Source: a virus. From it: DNA of 20,526 nucleotides. Shown one piece after another: positions 1-6,197 of this stretch. How positions within the stretch are numbered: position 1 is the stretch's first letter; every line of letters starts with the position of its first letter. Made by a program: the position numbers and the translations under genes. The notes under the pieces are model-generated. The model was not told the origin of the DNA and ran no database searches. It saw nothing but the letters and a program-made list of their open reading frames with translations. Location: IMG/VR virus record IMGVR_UViG_3300047553_000716, positions 1-20,526 of that record; one strand, 5' to 3'.

Positions 1-1185
1 AGCTTTTCTGAATGAATTCCCAATAGAGCTTGCCCCTCGTTCCCATACTTCAGAGGTGCATAAAATTCTTCTTTGATGGATCAGCCTTTTTACTCTTTGA
101 ATACCATTTAAGATATCTGTTCGTATTGGATCAGTGCACCACCTAAAAGGCATTCCTATGCCACCTTGATCAGCTGGCTTTGAAAGCTCATGAAAGGCTG
201 ATTGAGCTGTGCGATCTGATCTTGCTGATCCAGCCTTATCACCTGATGCACCATCAAGCAAAATACGATTGGGGTATCTCTTAGCCATATCTCTAGGACA
301 AGCAATCTTTAAGATCTCTTTGGCAAGCTCTGACAATGTGATCTCTTGAGGATTGATCTCAGCACAGATGATATCAGCTTCTAAAATAGGATCATGAGTT
401 AAGATCAGAACGGACGGCTTTCTAAAGCCAAAGTCAATGACTAGCCTTGATGACATGTTCTGATCATATTTCCAATTGCTGATAACATGGGATAAAGTCC
501 ATTCGCTATATATCACGCCTTGAGGTGGTCTAGGTTGATTCTCTACCATTGCCAGCCGTTCACTTTCAGGCAAGTTCTTGACGGCGTCAAACCAAGCTTC
601 AGAGAGGTTGGCTTTATTCACATGGCTTGCATAAAAGATTGGAGTGCATCCAGCCTTCTCAGCAAAACTTACCCACCACGCATCCCATACAGGCAAGCCA
701 ACCATGATGAGTTTTGGCGATGGACCTGATCGCAACCGACCAAGCGTCTTTTGTGCTACCTCTTCAGATAGAGTTTGACATTCATCAATCAAGGCAAGAC
801 CTGATGTTATATTTAAGCCTTCAAGGGGATTATGGGTGGCATCTCTTGTGCCTGGTCTAAAATAAGATCGACACCAAACAACATGACCATTTGGGGCCGT
901 CCATTTGCCTTCTTGCTGATGATAAATCCATCCATAAGGCACAAGCCATTTCTCCAACTCAGGGCCTAAAACAGATCTATAGCGGGGGGCTGTATCAGTG
1001 ACTAAGAGAGATGATTTATTGGGATGTATGCTTGACCAAGTCCACAAGGCGAAGACTAAAGCTGAAGTCTTGCCGCTACCCCAACCAGCACGAACGGCAA
1101 TAAATGGATCGTCCGAATAGATCAAGCGATCAATCAGATCAACTTGTAAAGGATTTAATTTAAGCTCAATATCAATCTTCTTCAT
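1..1185 (-). CDS. terL: Terminase large subunit (partial, C-terminus beyond left edge)
   Basis: This is the DNA-packaging motor: an ATPase that drives DNA into the prohead plus a nuclease that cuts the concatemer. Reading from ATG at 1185, 395 codons are open to the window edge. Walker A is at residues 33-41 (AGWGSGKTS) and Walker B at 130-135 (LALIDE). A new beta strand ending in D251 (VIDFGF) starts the RNase H-like nuclease fold, and a second acidic strand (ILLDGASGD) follows about 75 residues later. The start overlaps the TerS 3' end by 14 bp, so translation is probably coupled. No strong Shine-Dalgarno site is visible, which fits coupling. The missing part holds the end of the nuclease domain. 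Confidence 0.93.
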   Translation of the reverse strand, partial: MKKIDIELKLNPLQVDLIDRLIYSDDPFIAVRAGWGSGKTSALVFALWTWSSIHPNKSSLLVTDTAPRYRSVLGPELEKWLVPYGWIYHQQEGKWTAPNGHVVWCRSYFRPGTRDATHNPLEGLNITSGLALIDECQTLSEEVAQKTLGRLRSGPSPKLIMVGLPVWDAWWVSFAEKAGCTPIFYASHVNKANLSEAWFDAVKNLPESERLAMVENQPRPPQGVIYSEWTLSHVISNWKYDQNMSSRLVIDFGFRKPSVLILTHDPILEADIICAEINPQEITLSELAKEILKIACPRDMAKRYPNRILLDGASGDKAGSARSDRTAQSAFHELSKPADQGGIGMPFRWCTDPIRTDILNGIQRVKRLIHQRRILCTSEVWERGASSIGNSFRKA

Positions 1186-1687
1186 CGCTTTGATCTTCTA
1201 TTTCAGGCAAATCATGCTTGATCTCAATTGATTTTTGATGCTTCTCTTTTTGCACCTGCTGAATCACATTGATGATAACCTTTGAGTCATCGCCTTTAGT
1301 GTTCATGTCAATGGTCTGCTTCTCTCCAAACTCTAGAGGAAACTTTCGAGCGAGTAGCCATTGGGAAGCTCTGACATCGTTTTCAGAATGCCTTTGAATG
1401 TTTTGCAAATGCTTGAGTTTAAGGGATATTTCAGCCCTCTTGACATCAGCCACTAACTCAGCATCAGCCTTCATCCATGAATGAAAAGTACTGTATGAGA
1501 TGCCAACAACTGAAATCGCATCAGTTTGAGAAAGGCCTTGAGAAATAAGCTCAAGTATTTGCTCAGTTGCCACAAGCCTCTTCTTTTTTGCGATCTCAGC
1601 TTTATCTTCTGAAGGCTTTTTTGCGATTGCTTTGGTCGCTTTAGAATCAACTGTATCGATTTTTGTAGTAGTTTTACTCTTTGCCAT
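1172..1687 (-). CDS. terS: Terminase small subunit (TerS)
   Basis: This is probably the DNA-recognition subunit of the packaging terminase, 171 aa from ATG 1687. An in-frame extension to 1750 is possible, but the 1687 start overlaps the upstream stop by 14 bp in the same coupled style as the TerL junction. A Lys/Thr-rich head is followed by a helix-turn-helix at about residues 39-72 (ISQGLSQTDAISVVGISYST). A helical stretch ends in a WLLARKFPLEFGEK motif (110-123), a pattern common in phage TerS-like HTH proteins. The tail from 150 is charged and acidic. The position directly before TerL supports the call. Family assignment is from motif and context only. Confidence 0.82.
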   Translation of the reverse strand: MAKSKTTTKIDTVDSKATKAIAKKPSEDKAEIAKKKRLVATEQILELISQGLSQTDAISVVGISYSTFHSWMKADAELVADVKRAEISLKLKHLQNIQRHSENDVRASQWLLARKFPLEFGEKQTIDMNTKGDDSKVIINVIQQVQKEKHQKSIEIKHDLPEIEDQSDEED

Positions 1688-1913
1688 GATCAAGCTTTCT
1701 GATAATTTTAGTTGTGATTTTCTCAATAGCATCATCATCATCGCTTTCAAGTACTAAATCAATTTCATCTCTCTTCAGACCGTCAAGCAATATCTTTTCA
1801 GCAAGTTTTGAGATCTTGACTGCATGTCTATCGCTGATCGTATCTAGCAAGCTGATCAGCTTAGTTGATACATAAAGACTCAATATTGATTTGCGATCTT
1901 TGGGCTTCATCAT
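1674..1913 (-). CDS. Small ribbon-helix-helix-like protein
   Basis: This is a 79-aa protein whose start ATG overlaps the SSB stop in an ATGA junction. A second in-frame ATG at 1910 is equally possible. The predicted pattern is a beta strand (residues 9-15, SILSLYVS), a helix (16-30), a turn and a second helix (33-47, ISKLAEKILLDGLK). This matches an Arc/CopG-type ribbon-helix-helix DNA-binding fold, which acts as a dimer. An acidic patch (57-61) and a basic helix follow. It may autoregulate the SSB-terminase operon or aid packaging-site recognition. No direct evidence separates these. Confidence 0.6.
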   Translation of the reverse strand: MMKPKDRKSILSLYVSTKLISLLDTISDRHAVKISKLAEKILLDGLKRDEIDLVLESDDDDAIEKITTKIIRKLDHGKE

Positions 1914-2194
1914 AGAAAAACAACCTCTGAAGCGATGACTTTGATGTATTGCTTGCCCTCGTGTTCATTGATGACAATACGACCGATAACGGTGATCTTA
2001 TCGCCCTTTTTAGCTTGAGATTGAACAACGCTAGCAAAAGCCCCCCAAACCTCGCAATTGAACCAAGTTGTTTTTTCTTCGCCTTTAACTTTTTCACTAT
2101 AGGCAACGGAAAAGGTTGCAAGGTCTTTATCGCCAATCTTCTTAAGTTGTGGATCTTGTCCAAGTCTTCCAATGAGAGTAAATCTATTGAGCAT
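1910..2194 (-). CDS. ssb: Single-stranded DNA-binding protein, tail-less
   Basis: This is a 94-aa OB-fold SSB. The signature runs MLNRFTLIGRLGQDPQ at the N-terminus, then FSVAYSEK and TTWFNCEVWG in the middle, and ends in GDKITVIGRI and KQYIKVIASEVV. It coats single-stranded DNA during replication and recombination. It stops right after the OB fold, so it lacks the disordered linker and acidic C-terminal tip that cellular SSBs use to recruit partners. The ribosome site AAAGGA lies 9 nt before the ATG. The start overlaps the preceding gene by 11 bp. Cotranscription with the terminase genes is unusual. Confidence 0.92.
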   Translation of the reverse strand: MLNRFTLIGRLGQDPQLKKIGDKDLATFSVAYSEKVKGEEKTTWFNCEVWGAFASVVQSQAKKGDKITVIGRIVINEHEGKQYIKVIASEVVFL

Positions 2195-2411
2195 TTTTTT
2201 TATCCTTTAGTGATGAATAGATGTTTTTGATGTCTTTGATTTCATCAAGCACTGATAGAGTTTGATTGATTTCTTTCATCTCTTCTTTGTAGAAAATGAG
2301 ATTGATGCAAAAGTTGAGAGCTTGCCCAACCTCTGGAGCATCATCTTGAAACATGGCATCGACTACCTTTTTAAGGCAAGCAATGCGATTTATTAAATCT
2401 GAATTTAACAT
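2184..2411 (-). CDS. Small protein of unknown function
   Basis: This 75-aa protein is the first gene of the leftward SSB-terminase run. ATG 2411 was chosen over the longer reading to 2477 because a strong AAGGAG lies 8 nt upstream, and because the longer form would run through the promoter palindrome. It is mainly helical with a hydrophobic central stretch (QALNFCINLIFYKEE) and a charged C-terminus. I do not recognise a family. It shares the divergent control region with thyX. Confidence 0.7.
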   Translation of the reverse strand: MLNSDLINRIACLKKVVDAMFQDDAPEVGQALNFCINLIFYKEEMKEINQTLSVLDEIKDIKNIYSSLKDKKNAQ

Positions 2412-2444
2412 AAAAATTCTCCTTTGAGTGTATATAGAACACAT

Positions 2445-2470
2445 AATATTATATAATTTTATATAATATT
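2445..2470. promoter_or_regulatory. Perfect 26-bp AT palindrome in divergent control region
   Basis: Two 12-bp arms (AATATTATATAA and TTATATAATATT) are separated by TT, lying between the divergent genes at 2411 and 2489. Each strand holds TATAAT-type -10 hexamers (plus: 2452-2457 and 2462-2467; minus: 2453-2448). No good -35 box is present on either strand. The site could be an operator covering two back-to-back promoters, or promoters needing an activator. The role is inferred from position and symmetry. Confidence 0.55.
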
Positions 2471-2488
2471 TTTTCAAAGAGAGAGAAA

Positions 2489-3166
2489 ATGAAAATCAAT
2501 GTGAATGACGGCTTTGTTGAATTGGTCGATCATATGGGAGACGATTTAGCAATTGTGAATGCTGCTCGTGTTTCCTATGCTGGATCAAGTGATAAATGGA
2601 CAGATAGAGATGATAAGCTTTTAAAGTACTTATGGGAGCATGATCATACATCACCATTTAGACATGGGCATGTGAAATTTAGGATTAAAGCCCCGATCTT
2701 TGTTTTAAGACAATGGATGAAGCACCAAGTTGGCTGTGCATGGAATGAGCAATCAGCACGATACACTGAGATTAAAGAAAGCTTCTTTTATCCCGATTTC
2801 TTTAGACTTCAAGACACTAAAAACAAGCAAGGCTCTTTTGGTCGTCTTGATGATGATCGAGAAGATGAAGCATTGACATTGCTAGCTCAAGGTTATCAAG
2901 TTGCTTATTACAATTATTTAAGGTTGCTTGATATGGGCGTTTGTAGAGAACAAGCTCGCGTGATTTTGCCAGTTGGTACTTATAGCGAATGCATTTGGTC
3001 TGCAAGCATTCAGGCAATCATGCACTTTTTAAACTTGCGTTTAGATAGTCATGCTCAATTTGAGATACAAGAATTTGCGAAAGCCGTGTATGATATAACT
3101 AAACCGCTTTTTCCCAAGACCATGGAGTTAGTTAAATGCAATGTCTCAGATGTAAAAATACAATAA
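2489..3166 (+). CDS. thyX: Flavin-dependent thymidylate synthase ThyX
   Basis: ThyX methylates dUMP to dTMP using methylenetetrahydrofolate, with FAD and NADPH as reductant system. The product is 225 aa, typical for the family. HDHTSPFRH (51-59) and the signature block RQWMKHQVGCAWNEQSARY (74-92) are clear. In the block the classical RHR is replaced by KHQ (78-80), and there is one extra residue before the NE-S-RY part. H79, N86, E87, S89 and R91 are kept. Start ATG 2489 has GAGAGAG just upstream. It pairs functionally with the dCMP deaminase at 3777, which supplies dUMP. The product is probably active because KHQ-type signatures seem to occur in other phage ThyX proteins (from memory). Confidence 0.93.
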   Translation: MKINVNDGFVELVDHMGDDLAIVNAARVSYAGSSDKWTDRDDKLLKYLWEHDHTSPFRHGHVKFRIKAPIFVLRQWMKHQVGCAWNEQSARYTEIKESFFYPDFFRLQDTKNKQGSFGRLDDDREDEALTLLAQGYQVAYYNYLRLLDMGVCREQARVILPVGTYSECIWSASIQAIMHFLNLRLDSHAQFEIQEFAKAVYDITKPLFPKTMELVKCNVSDVKIQ

Positions 3167-3318
3167 AATCAACCTTAGCAGGCTCAAGCATTGAGTATCA
3201 CTATTGCATCAAGTGCAGAGCTATTTTTGATCATCAGCCTATCATCCTATCATACGATGATGTTGAATATGATGAGAGTTGGGATGACATCACCAAAGAC
3301 GAGGAAGATGATGAATAA
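3136..3318 (+). CDS. Zinc-ribbon miniprotein
   Basis: This is a 60-aa protein with two CxxC knuckles (C3/C6 and C24/C27) that would bind one zinc ion, followed by a strongly acidic tail (EYDESWDDITKDEEDDE). It overlaps the thyX 3' end by 31 bp in another frame. GGAG lies 8 nt before its ATG, supporting real translation. An acidic tail behind a zinc ribbon suggests a protein-binding partner role, for example with a nucleic-acid enzyme, but no function can be assigned. The paired cysteines make chance less likely than for other short frames. Confidence 0.62.
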   Translation: MQCLRCKNTIKSTLAGSSIEYHYCIKCRAIFDHQPIILSYDDVEYDESWDDITKDEEDDE

Positions 3319-3787
3319 CTTTTTTGATGTATGTTGGCTTGTCATGGGATTGATCTTTAACCCAACTCAGAGCAAGCAAGATTTGGGATGGGAAAAGATT
3401 ATTGCTCAATCAATCCCTTCAAGAATGAGAGTATGCCAACAAGTCGCATTTAGTGCTGATAGAATGGGCGTTGATCCAAATCTGATGATTGCCATCGCTT
3501 TCTATGAGAGCAAGTTTGAAAGAGGTTTAATTTCATCAGCTGGGGCGGTTGGAGTGATGCAAGTGAAAAAGCAATTTGTTGACTGTCAAGGATGCAATGA
3601 GATTGAGTATGGGATAAAGGCCTATCAGATATGGCTTGCTAAGAGTGAAGGCGATGTTTGTCTTGCTTTGGGTCGCTATGCTGTAGGCAATAAAGGCAAG
3701 TGTGGAAAGAGATCTAAAGCTATTATCAAGCTTGCTTCTGAGATAGCTTGTCTTGCCTCCAAGGATGATGATTGCTATGACTGCTAA
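3308..3787 (+). CDS. SLT-type lytic transglycosylase
   Basis: This is a murein-cleaving enzyme of the soluble lytic transglycosylase fold, 159 aa from ATG 3308. An ATG at 3311 is an alternative, and GAGGAAG lies just upstream. The in-frame opening to 3191 is ignored because it lies inside the previous gene. The family pattern is clear: DPNLMIAIAFYESKF with catalytic E67, SSAGAVGVMQV (76-86), and GRYAVGNKGK near the end. Residues 5-18 are hydrophobic and could be a signal or anchor. It has six or more cysteines. It sits between nucleotide-metabolism genes, far from the late lysis pair, so a role in DNA entry or accessory lysis are both possible. Confidence 0.82.
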   Translation: MMNNFFDVCWLVMGLIFNPTQSKQDLGWEKIIAQSIPSRMRVCQQVAFSADRMGVDPNLMIAIAFYESKFERGLISSAGAVGVMQVKKQFVDCQGCNEIEYGIKAYQIWLAKSEGDVCLALGRYAVGNKGKCGKRSKAIIKLASEIACLASKDDDCYDC

Positions 3788-4220
3788 AGATAAGGCATTT
3801 TTGAGTATGGCTGAGATCATGGCTAGCCTCTCACCATGTAGCAGGGCAAAAGTTGGGGCGGTGATAGTCAAGGGAGATGTGCCTATCATCTCTTCTTTCA
3901 ATGGAATTGCTCGCAAGCAAAGCGGATTATGTGGAGGTGCTGATTGTCTTAGAGATAGATGTAAAATAGCAAGCGGATCAGAAAGTCAAATAGGTTGCCA
4001 CCATGCTGAATTTAATGCAATTGCGAATGCTGCTAAGAATGGGACATCAACAGATGGATGCTCGATTTATGTGACTGCTCCACCTTGCTTAATGTGTGCC
4101 AAGCTAATTCATCATGCTGGGATTAAAGCCGTTATTTATGAAGATCGAGATAATCGTTGGATATCAACAGGCGAAGAGTATTTATCTATGAATGGGATTG
4201 ATATTTTAAAGATTAGATAG
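3777..4220 (+). CDS. dcd-like: dCMP deaminase
   Basis: This enzyme deaminates dCMP to dUMP, the ThyX substrate. It is 147 aa from ATG 3777, overlapping the transglycosylase by 11 bp. AAGGA lies 11 nt upstream. Start codons at 3753, 3765 and 3768 are possible but have poorer spacing. The zinc/catalytic motifs are H76-A77-E78 and P103-C104-x-x-C107. Additional cysteines and a histidine (C52, C57, C62, C74, H75) fall where many dCMP deaminases carry a second, structural zinc site. The N-terminal pattern SPCSRAKVGAVIVK fits the family. The stop codon lies inside the first copy of the 52-bp direct repeat. Confidence 0.9.
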   Translation: MTAKDKAFLSMAEIMASLSPCSRAKVGAVIVKGDVPIISSFNGIARKQSGLCGGADCLRDRCKIASGSESQIGCHHAEFNAIANAAKNGTSTDGCSIYVTAPPCLMCAKLIHHAGIKAVIYEDRDNRWISTGEEYLSMNGIDILKIR

Positions 4221-4266
4221 ATCAGCCCAAGTTTTGAGTTAGTATTTTACAAGTTTCTTCACTGAA
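4215..4266. repeat. Direct repeat copy 1 (52 bp)
   Basis: It begins AGATAGATCAGCCCAAG and ends TTTCTTCACTGAA. It is identical to 4792-4844 except for one missing T (GAGTTAG against GAGTTTAG). It overlaps the stop codon of the dCMP deaminase gene. Confidence 0.95.
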
Positions 4267-4320
4267 TCCTCATGCTCTGATTTTAGTTTGAGCGATTGTG
4301 TGGTATCTTGTTTAGTACGA

Positions 4321-4524
4321 TCATGGAGCAAAAAATAGTAGTTGGTTGTTTTTTGCATATCCCAAAATGCACGCTCCACACATAATAGATAGTATTAGCG
4401 TAACTACGAATATGGGGGATTTTCTTTCGTCGTCTTCTTCTCGATAAAAAGCACCTACATTGAGATTCATGACCATCCACATGAAGAAGAAGTTTAGAAT
4501 AATAATAAAAAGCGTCTTATTCAT
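4321..4524 (-). CDS. Small two-helix membrane protein, unknown
   Basis: This is a 67-aa protein from ATG 4524, with GAGGAAAG 5-6 nt upstream. The first hydrophobic helix is about residues 4-19 (TLFIIILNFFFMWMVM). It is followed by a short charged loop (YREEDDERKS, 27-36) and a second helix about 38-56. The upstream gene overlaps it by 8 bp. The two-helix hairpin and small size resemble phage holins, and the transglycosylase gene lies about 0.5 kb away on the other strand. That is only an inference, and a superinfection-exclusion or other envelope role is equally possible. The gene pair is bracketed by the direct repeat. Confidence 0.6.
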   Translation of the reverse strand: MNKTLFIIILNFFFMWMVMNLNVGAFYREEDDERKSPIFVVTLILSIMCGACILGYAKNNQLLFFAP

Positions 4525-4687
4525 GTGTGCTTTCCTCTTGTGCCGATAACTTGCTTGCTTCTTCAAAGTCTTTTTGCTTCTGAGTCATTTGGCTGTGATA
4601 TGCTTGATGATATTCGGTCATGCGAGGATTATCCTCATGGATATCAGAAATTTCATCTAAAAATTCACGAATTAAAGCACCGCACAT
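4517..4687 (-). CDS. 56-aa protein, unknown
   Basis: This short gene has a clear ribosome site (AAAGGA about 6 nt before ATG 4687) and an 8-bp overlap with the membrane-protein gene downstream. The product starts MCGALIREFLDEISDIHEDN and ends QEESTHE. It is acidic and helical, with no recognisable domain. Spacing, overlap and Shine-Dalgarno site make it likely to be real although it is under 60 aa. It would be the first gene of a two-gene unit. Confidence 0.6.
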   Translation of the reverse strand: MCGALIREFLDEISDIHEDNPRMTEYHQAYHSQMTQKQKDFEEASKLSAQEESTHE

Positions 4688-4715
4688 TTTTATTTCCTTT
4701 TATCAGATAGAGTCA

Positions 4716-4756
4716 CCAGCTCTTAAAGTAATCCCCATTTCTTAGGAGAGAGCTGG
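4716..4756. promoter_or_regulatory. Inverted repeat in leader of small minus-strand operon
   Basis: CCAGCTCT (4716-4723) pairs with AGAGCTGG (4749-4756) across a 25-nt loop. It lies about 30 bp before the 56-aa gene start, so it would be a stem-loop in its 5' leader. No T tract follows on either strand, which argues against a simple terminator. The function is unknown. Confidence 0.4.
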
Positions 4757-4791
4757 CAAATATTAAACACACAACAAGCAAAAGTTATTTC

Positions 4792-4844
4792 AGATAGATC
4801 AGCCCAAGTTTTGAGTTTAGTATTTTACAAGTTTCTTCACTGAA
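4792..4844. repeat. Direct repeat copy 2 (53 bp)
   Basis: This is the second copy of the element at 4215-4266, with one extra T. It is followed by a run of eight A residues. It lies in non-coding DNA upstream of the small minus-strand operon and downstream of the 388-aa gene. Confidence 0.95.
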
Positions 4845-4951
4845 AAAAAAGGGCTGAGATTAGTGTCTGCTCTAAGTGCTACGCGTCAATCTTCGTTTGT
4901 CTTATATGTCCCATCAAGGTTGAGCAGACAAAGCTTAAACACTGGAGCAAG
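4845..4951. other. Non-coding stretch with long-range inverted repeat
   Basis: No gene fits here. TGTCTGCTC (4864-4872) and GAGCAGACA (4922-4930) are exact 9-bp complements enclosing 49 nt. An AGTGT/ACACT pair lies at the outer side (4862-4866 and 4939-4943). A transcript would fold into a closed structure. It could be a structured 3' end, a small RNA or a relic. It lies just past the stop of the 388-aa gene. Confidence 0.35.
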
Positions 4952-6118
4952 CTATTTACTTTCAATTTTCCATCCATTTTCTAACAGATGTAAAGTTTCT
5001 TTTGATCTCATCTTTGCATAATTCAAATGACTAAGAAAAGGATTTTGGCTCTTGCTTTTAAATGTAATATGCTTTCTTTGATCATCTTTTGTTAAAGAAA
5101 GATGCAACCCTAGATAGTAATATCCTTGAGCTAGATATGATTTAATTTCATCAAATAAAACAGCTTGTACATCATCATCTTTATGCAAGATAATTGAATA
5201 CGGTGTTCTTGTTTTCTGCGATCTTGTAACAATTGATTTCTCAGAAGCAGCCTTTTCAAAATCTAAAGCTAATTGTTGTCCTAATTTCTTTTTATGTCTA
5301 AATGCTAAACATATTTTTTCAGAGCTTAATTCCCATCCAGTTCTCAAGAAATGTGCAATCTCAAGGTTTCTTGATCTTTCATACAACTCATAATCTTGAC
5401 CCGCAAAATGATTTTTAGGAGAAATCTGAAGATATCTACGTTTAAAATCACTTAGTCTAAAAATTGAAATTTGAGATGAAACAAATCTAAATCCATTTTC
5501 AAGAAAAGATAAGCATTTTTCATTTGGAACATATAATTGCTCATTGTCTTTTTTCATAATATGATGAAATCTTAGACTTTGATAAAATGCATTATGTTCA
5601 CCAGCCTTGACAGCTTCATCAGCCTTGACAGCTTCATCAGCCTTGACGGTTTCATCAGCCTTGACAGCTTCATCAGCCTTGACAGCTTCATCAGCCTTGA
5701 CGGTTTCATCAGCCTTGACAGCTTCATCAGCTTGAATTGATGTTGCATTGTAGCAAGTTCCAAGTTCTGAGAAAACAGAGATAAATTCATCACCAAATTG
5801 ATCAGCAGCAACAGCCATCATTTCTTCATAGGTTTGATAATAGCACAAATCAAATCTTGAAAAGGCATCAGCCCCCAATCTTTCAACATCAGCCTTGAGT
5901 TCTGGATGTCTAGCAATATTGATGCTATTGAGCAAATTTGATTTTGATCTTGTGCCAATGAAAAAGTGACCATTTTTCTTATTGATGATCATGTAAATCC
6001 AATTGTATTTTTCATCTTTGCCTTTAAAGACGGTGATGTTTTGATAGTCAAAAGTTTCATTCAAGAGATCATGGACATATTCTTGAGTGATTGGGCATGT
6101 GAAAGTAACATCTTTCAT
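4952..6118 (-). CDS. GIY-YIG-like protein with KADEAV repeat linker and GW-motif C-terminus
   Basis: This 388-aa protein has three parts. Residues 40-126 follow the GIY-YIG layout seen in phage SegB-like proteins: WIYMIINKKNGHFFIG, then TRSKSNLL, LGADAFSRFDL, TYEEMM and a closing CYN. Several catalytic positions are changed: YIG is FIG (F53), and the acidic residue of the last helix appears as D106 rather than E. Residues 130-173 are seven KADEAV/KADETV units. Residues 174-388 are basic and contain four copies of a LxxGW/F/Y-type motif (at 207-213, 258-264, 329-335 and 379-385). It is possibly a DNA-binding descendant of a homing endonuclease, with activity uncertain. It has its own sigma70-like promoter. 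Confidence 0.6.
   Translation of the reverse strand: MKDVTFTCPITQEYVHDLLNETFDYQNITVFKGKDEKYNWIYMIINKKNGHFFIGTRSKSNLLNSINIARHPELKADVERLGADAFSRFDLCYYQTYEEMMAVAADQFGDEFISVFSELGTCYNATSIQADEAVKADETVKADEAVKADEAVKADETVKADEAVKADEAVKAGEHNAFYQSLRFHHIMKKDNEQLYVPNEKCLSFLENGFRFVSSQISIFRLSDFKRRYLQISPKNHFAGQDYELYERSRNLEIAHFLRTGWELSSEKICLAFRHKKKLGQQLALDFEKAASEKSIVTRSQKTRTPYSIILHKDDDVQAVLFDEIKSYLAQGYYYLGLHLSLTKDDQRKHITFKSKSQNPFLSHLNYAKMRSKETLHLLENGWKIESK
5599..5742. repeat. 18-bp tandem array with 54-bp higher-order period
   Basis: Seven full 18-bp units (CATCAGCCTTGACAGCTT and variants) run 5599-5724, with a degenerate eighth to 5742. Units 3 and 6 carry the variant ending GACGGTTT, and the rest end GACAGCTT. 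This gives a two-times-repeated three-unit block. In the protein it encodes KADEAV and KADETV hexapeptides. All units keep the reading frame. Confidence 0.95.
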
Positions 6119-6162
6119 TTTTAAATCCTTCTGTTTTTGATTTAGTCATATTGACTTTTAAC

Positions 6163-6191
6163 AAAGTATGCTTTTTTAAATAACTTGTCAA
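6163..6191 (-). promoter_or_regulatory. Sigma70-like promoter for the 388-aa gene
   Basis: On the minus strand TTGACA (6191-6186), a 17-bp spacer and TACTTT (6168-6163) stand about 45 bp before ATG 6118. AGAAGGA precedes the start codon. The -35 box lies within a TTTTTAAATTGACA 14-mer that recurs at the promoter at 7518. Confidence 0.6.
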
Positions 6192-6197
6192 TTTAAA

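Noticed and set aside
1861-2172. 103-aa minus-strand frame over ssb
   Set aside because: It overlaps ssb almost entirely, has a low-complexity basic composition and no ribosome site.
4283-4480. 65-aa minus frame within the membrane-protein gene
   Set aside because: It is out of frame with the better supported 67-aa gene that has a Shine-Dalgarno site and start overlap.
4862-4943. tRNA gene
   Set aside because: The 8-9 bp acceptor-like stem encloses too few bases and has no TTC arm or plausible anticodon stem on either strand.
5599-5742. CRISPR array
   Set aside because: The repeats are tandem with no spacers and encode an in-frame peptide.
5572-5811. 79-aa open frame over the 18-bp array (KLSRLM repeats)
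   Set aside because: It is the shadow of the array read in another frame. Every 18-bp unit keeps all frames open, and the other frame continues into a well-formed 388-aa gene with a promoter and ribosome site.
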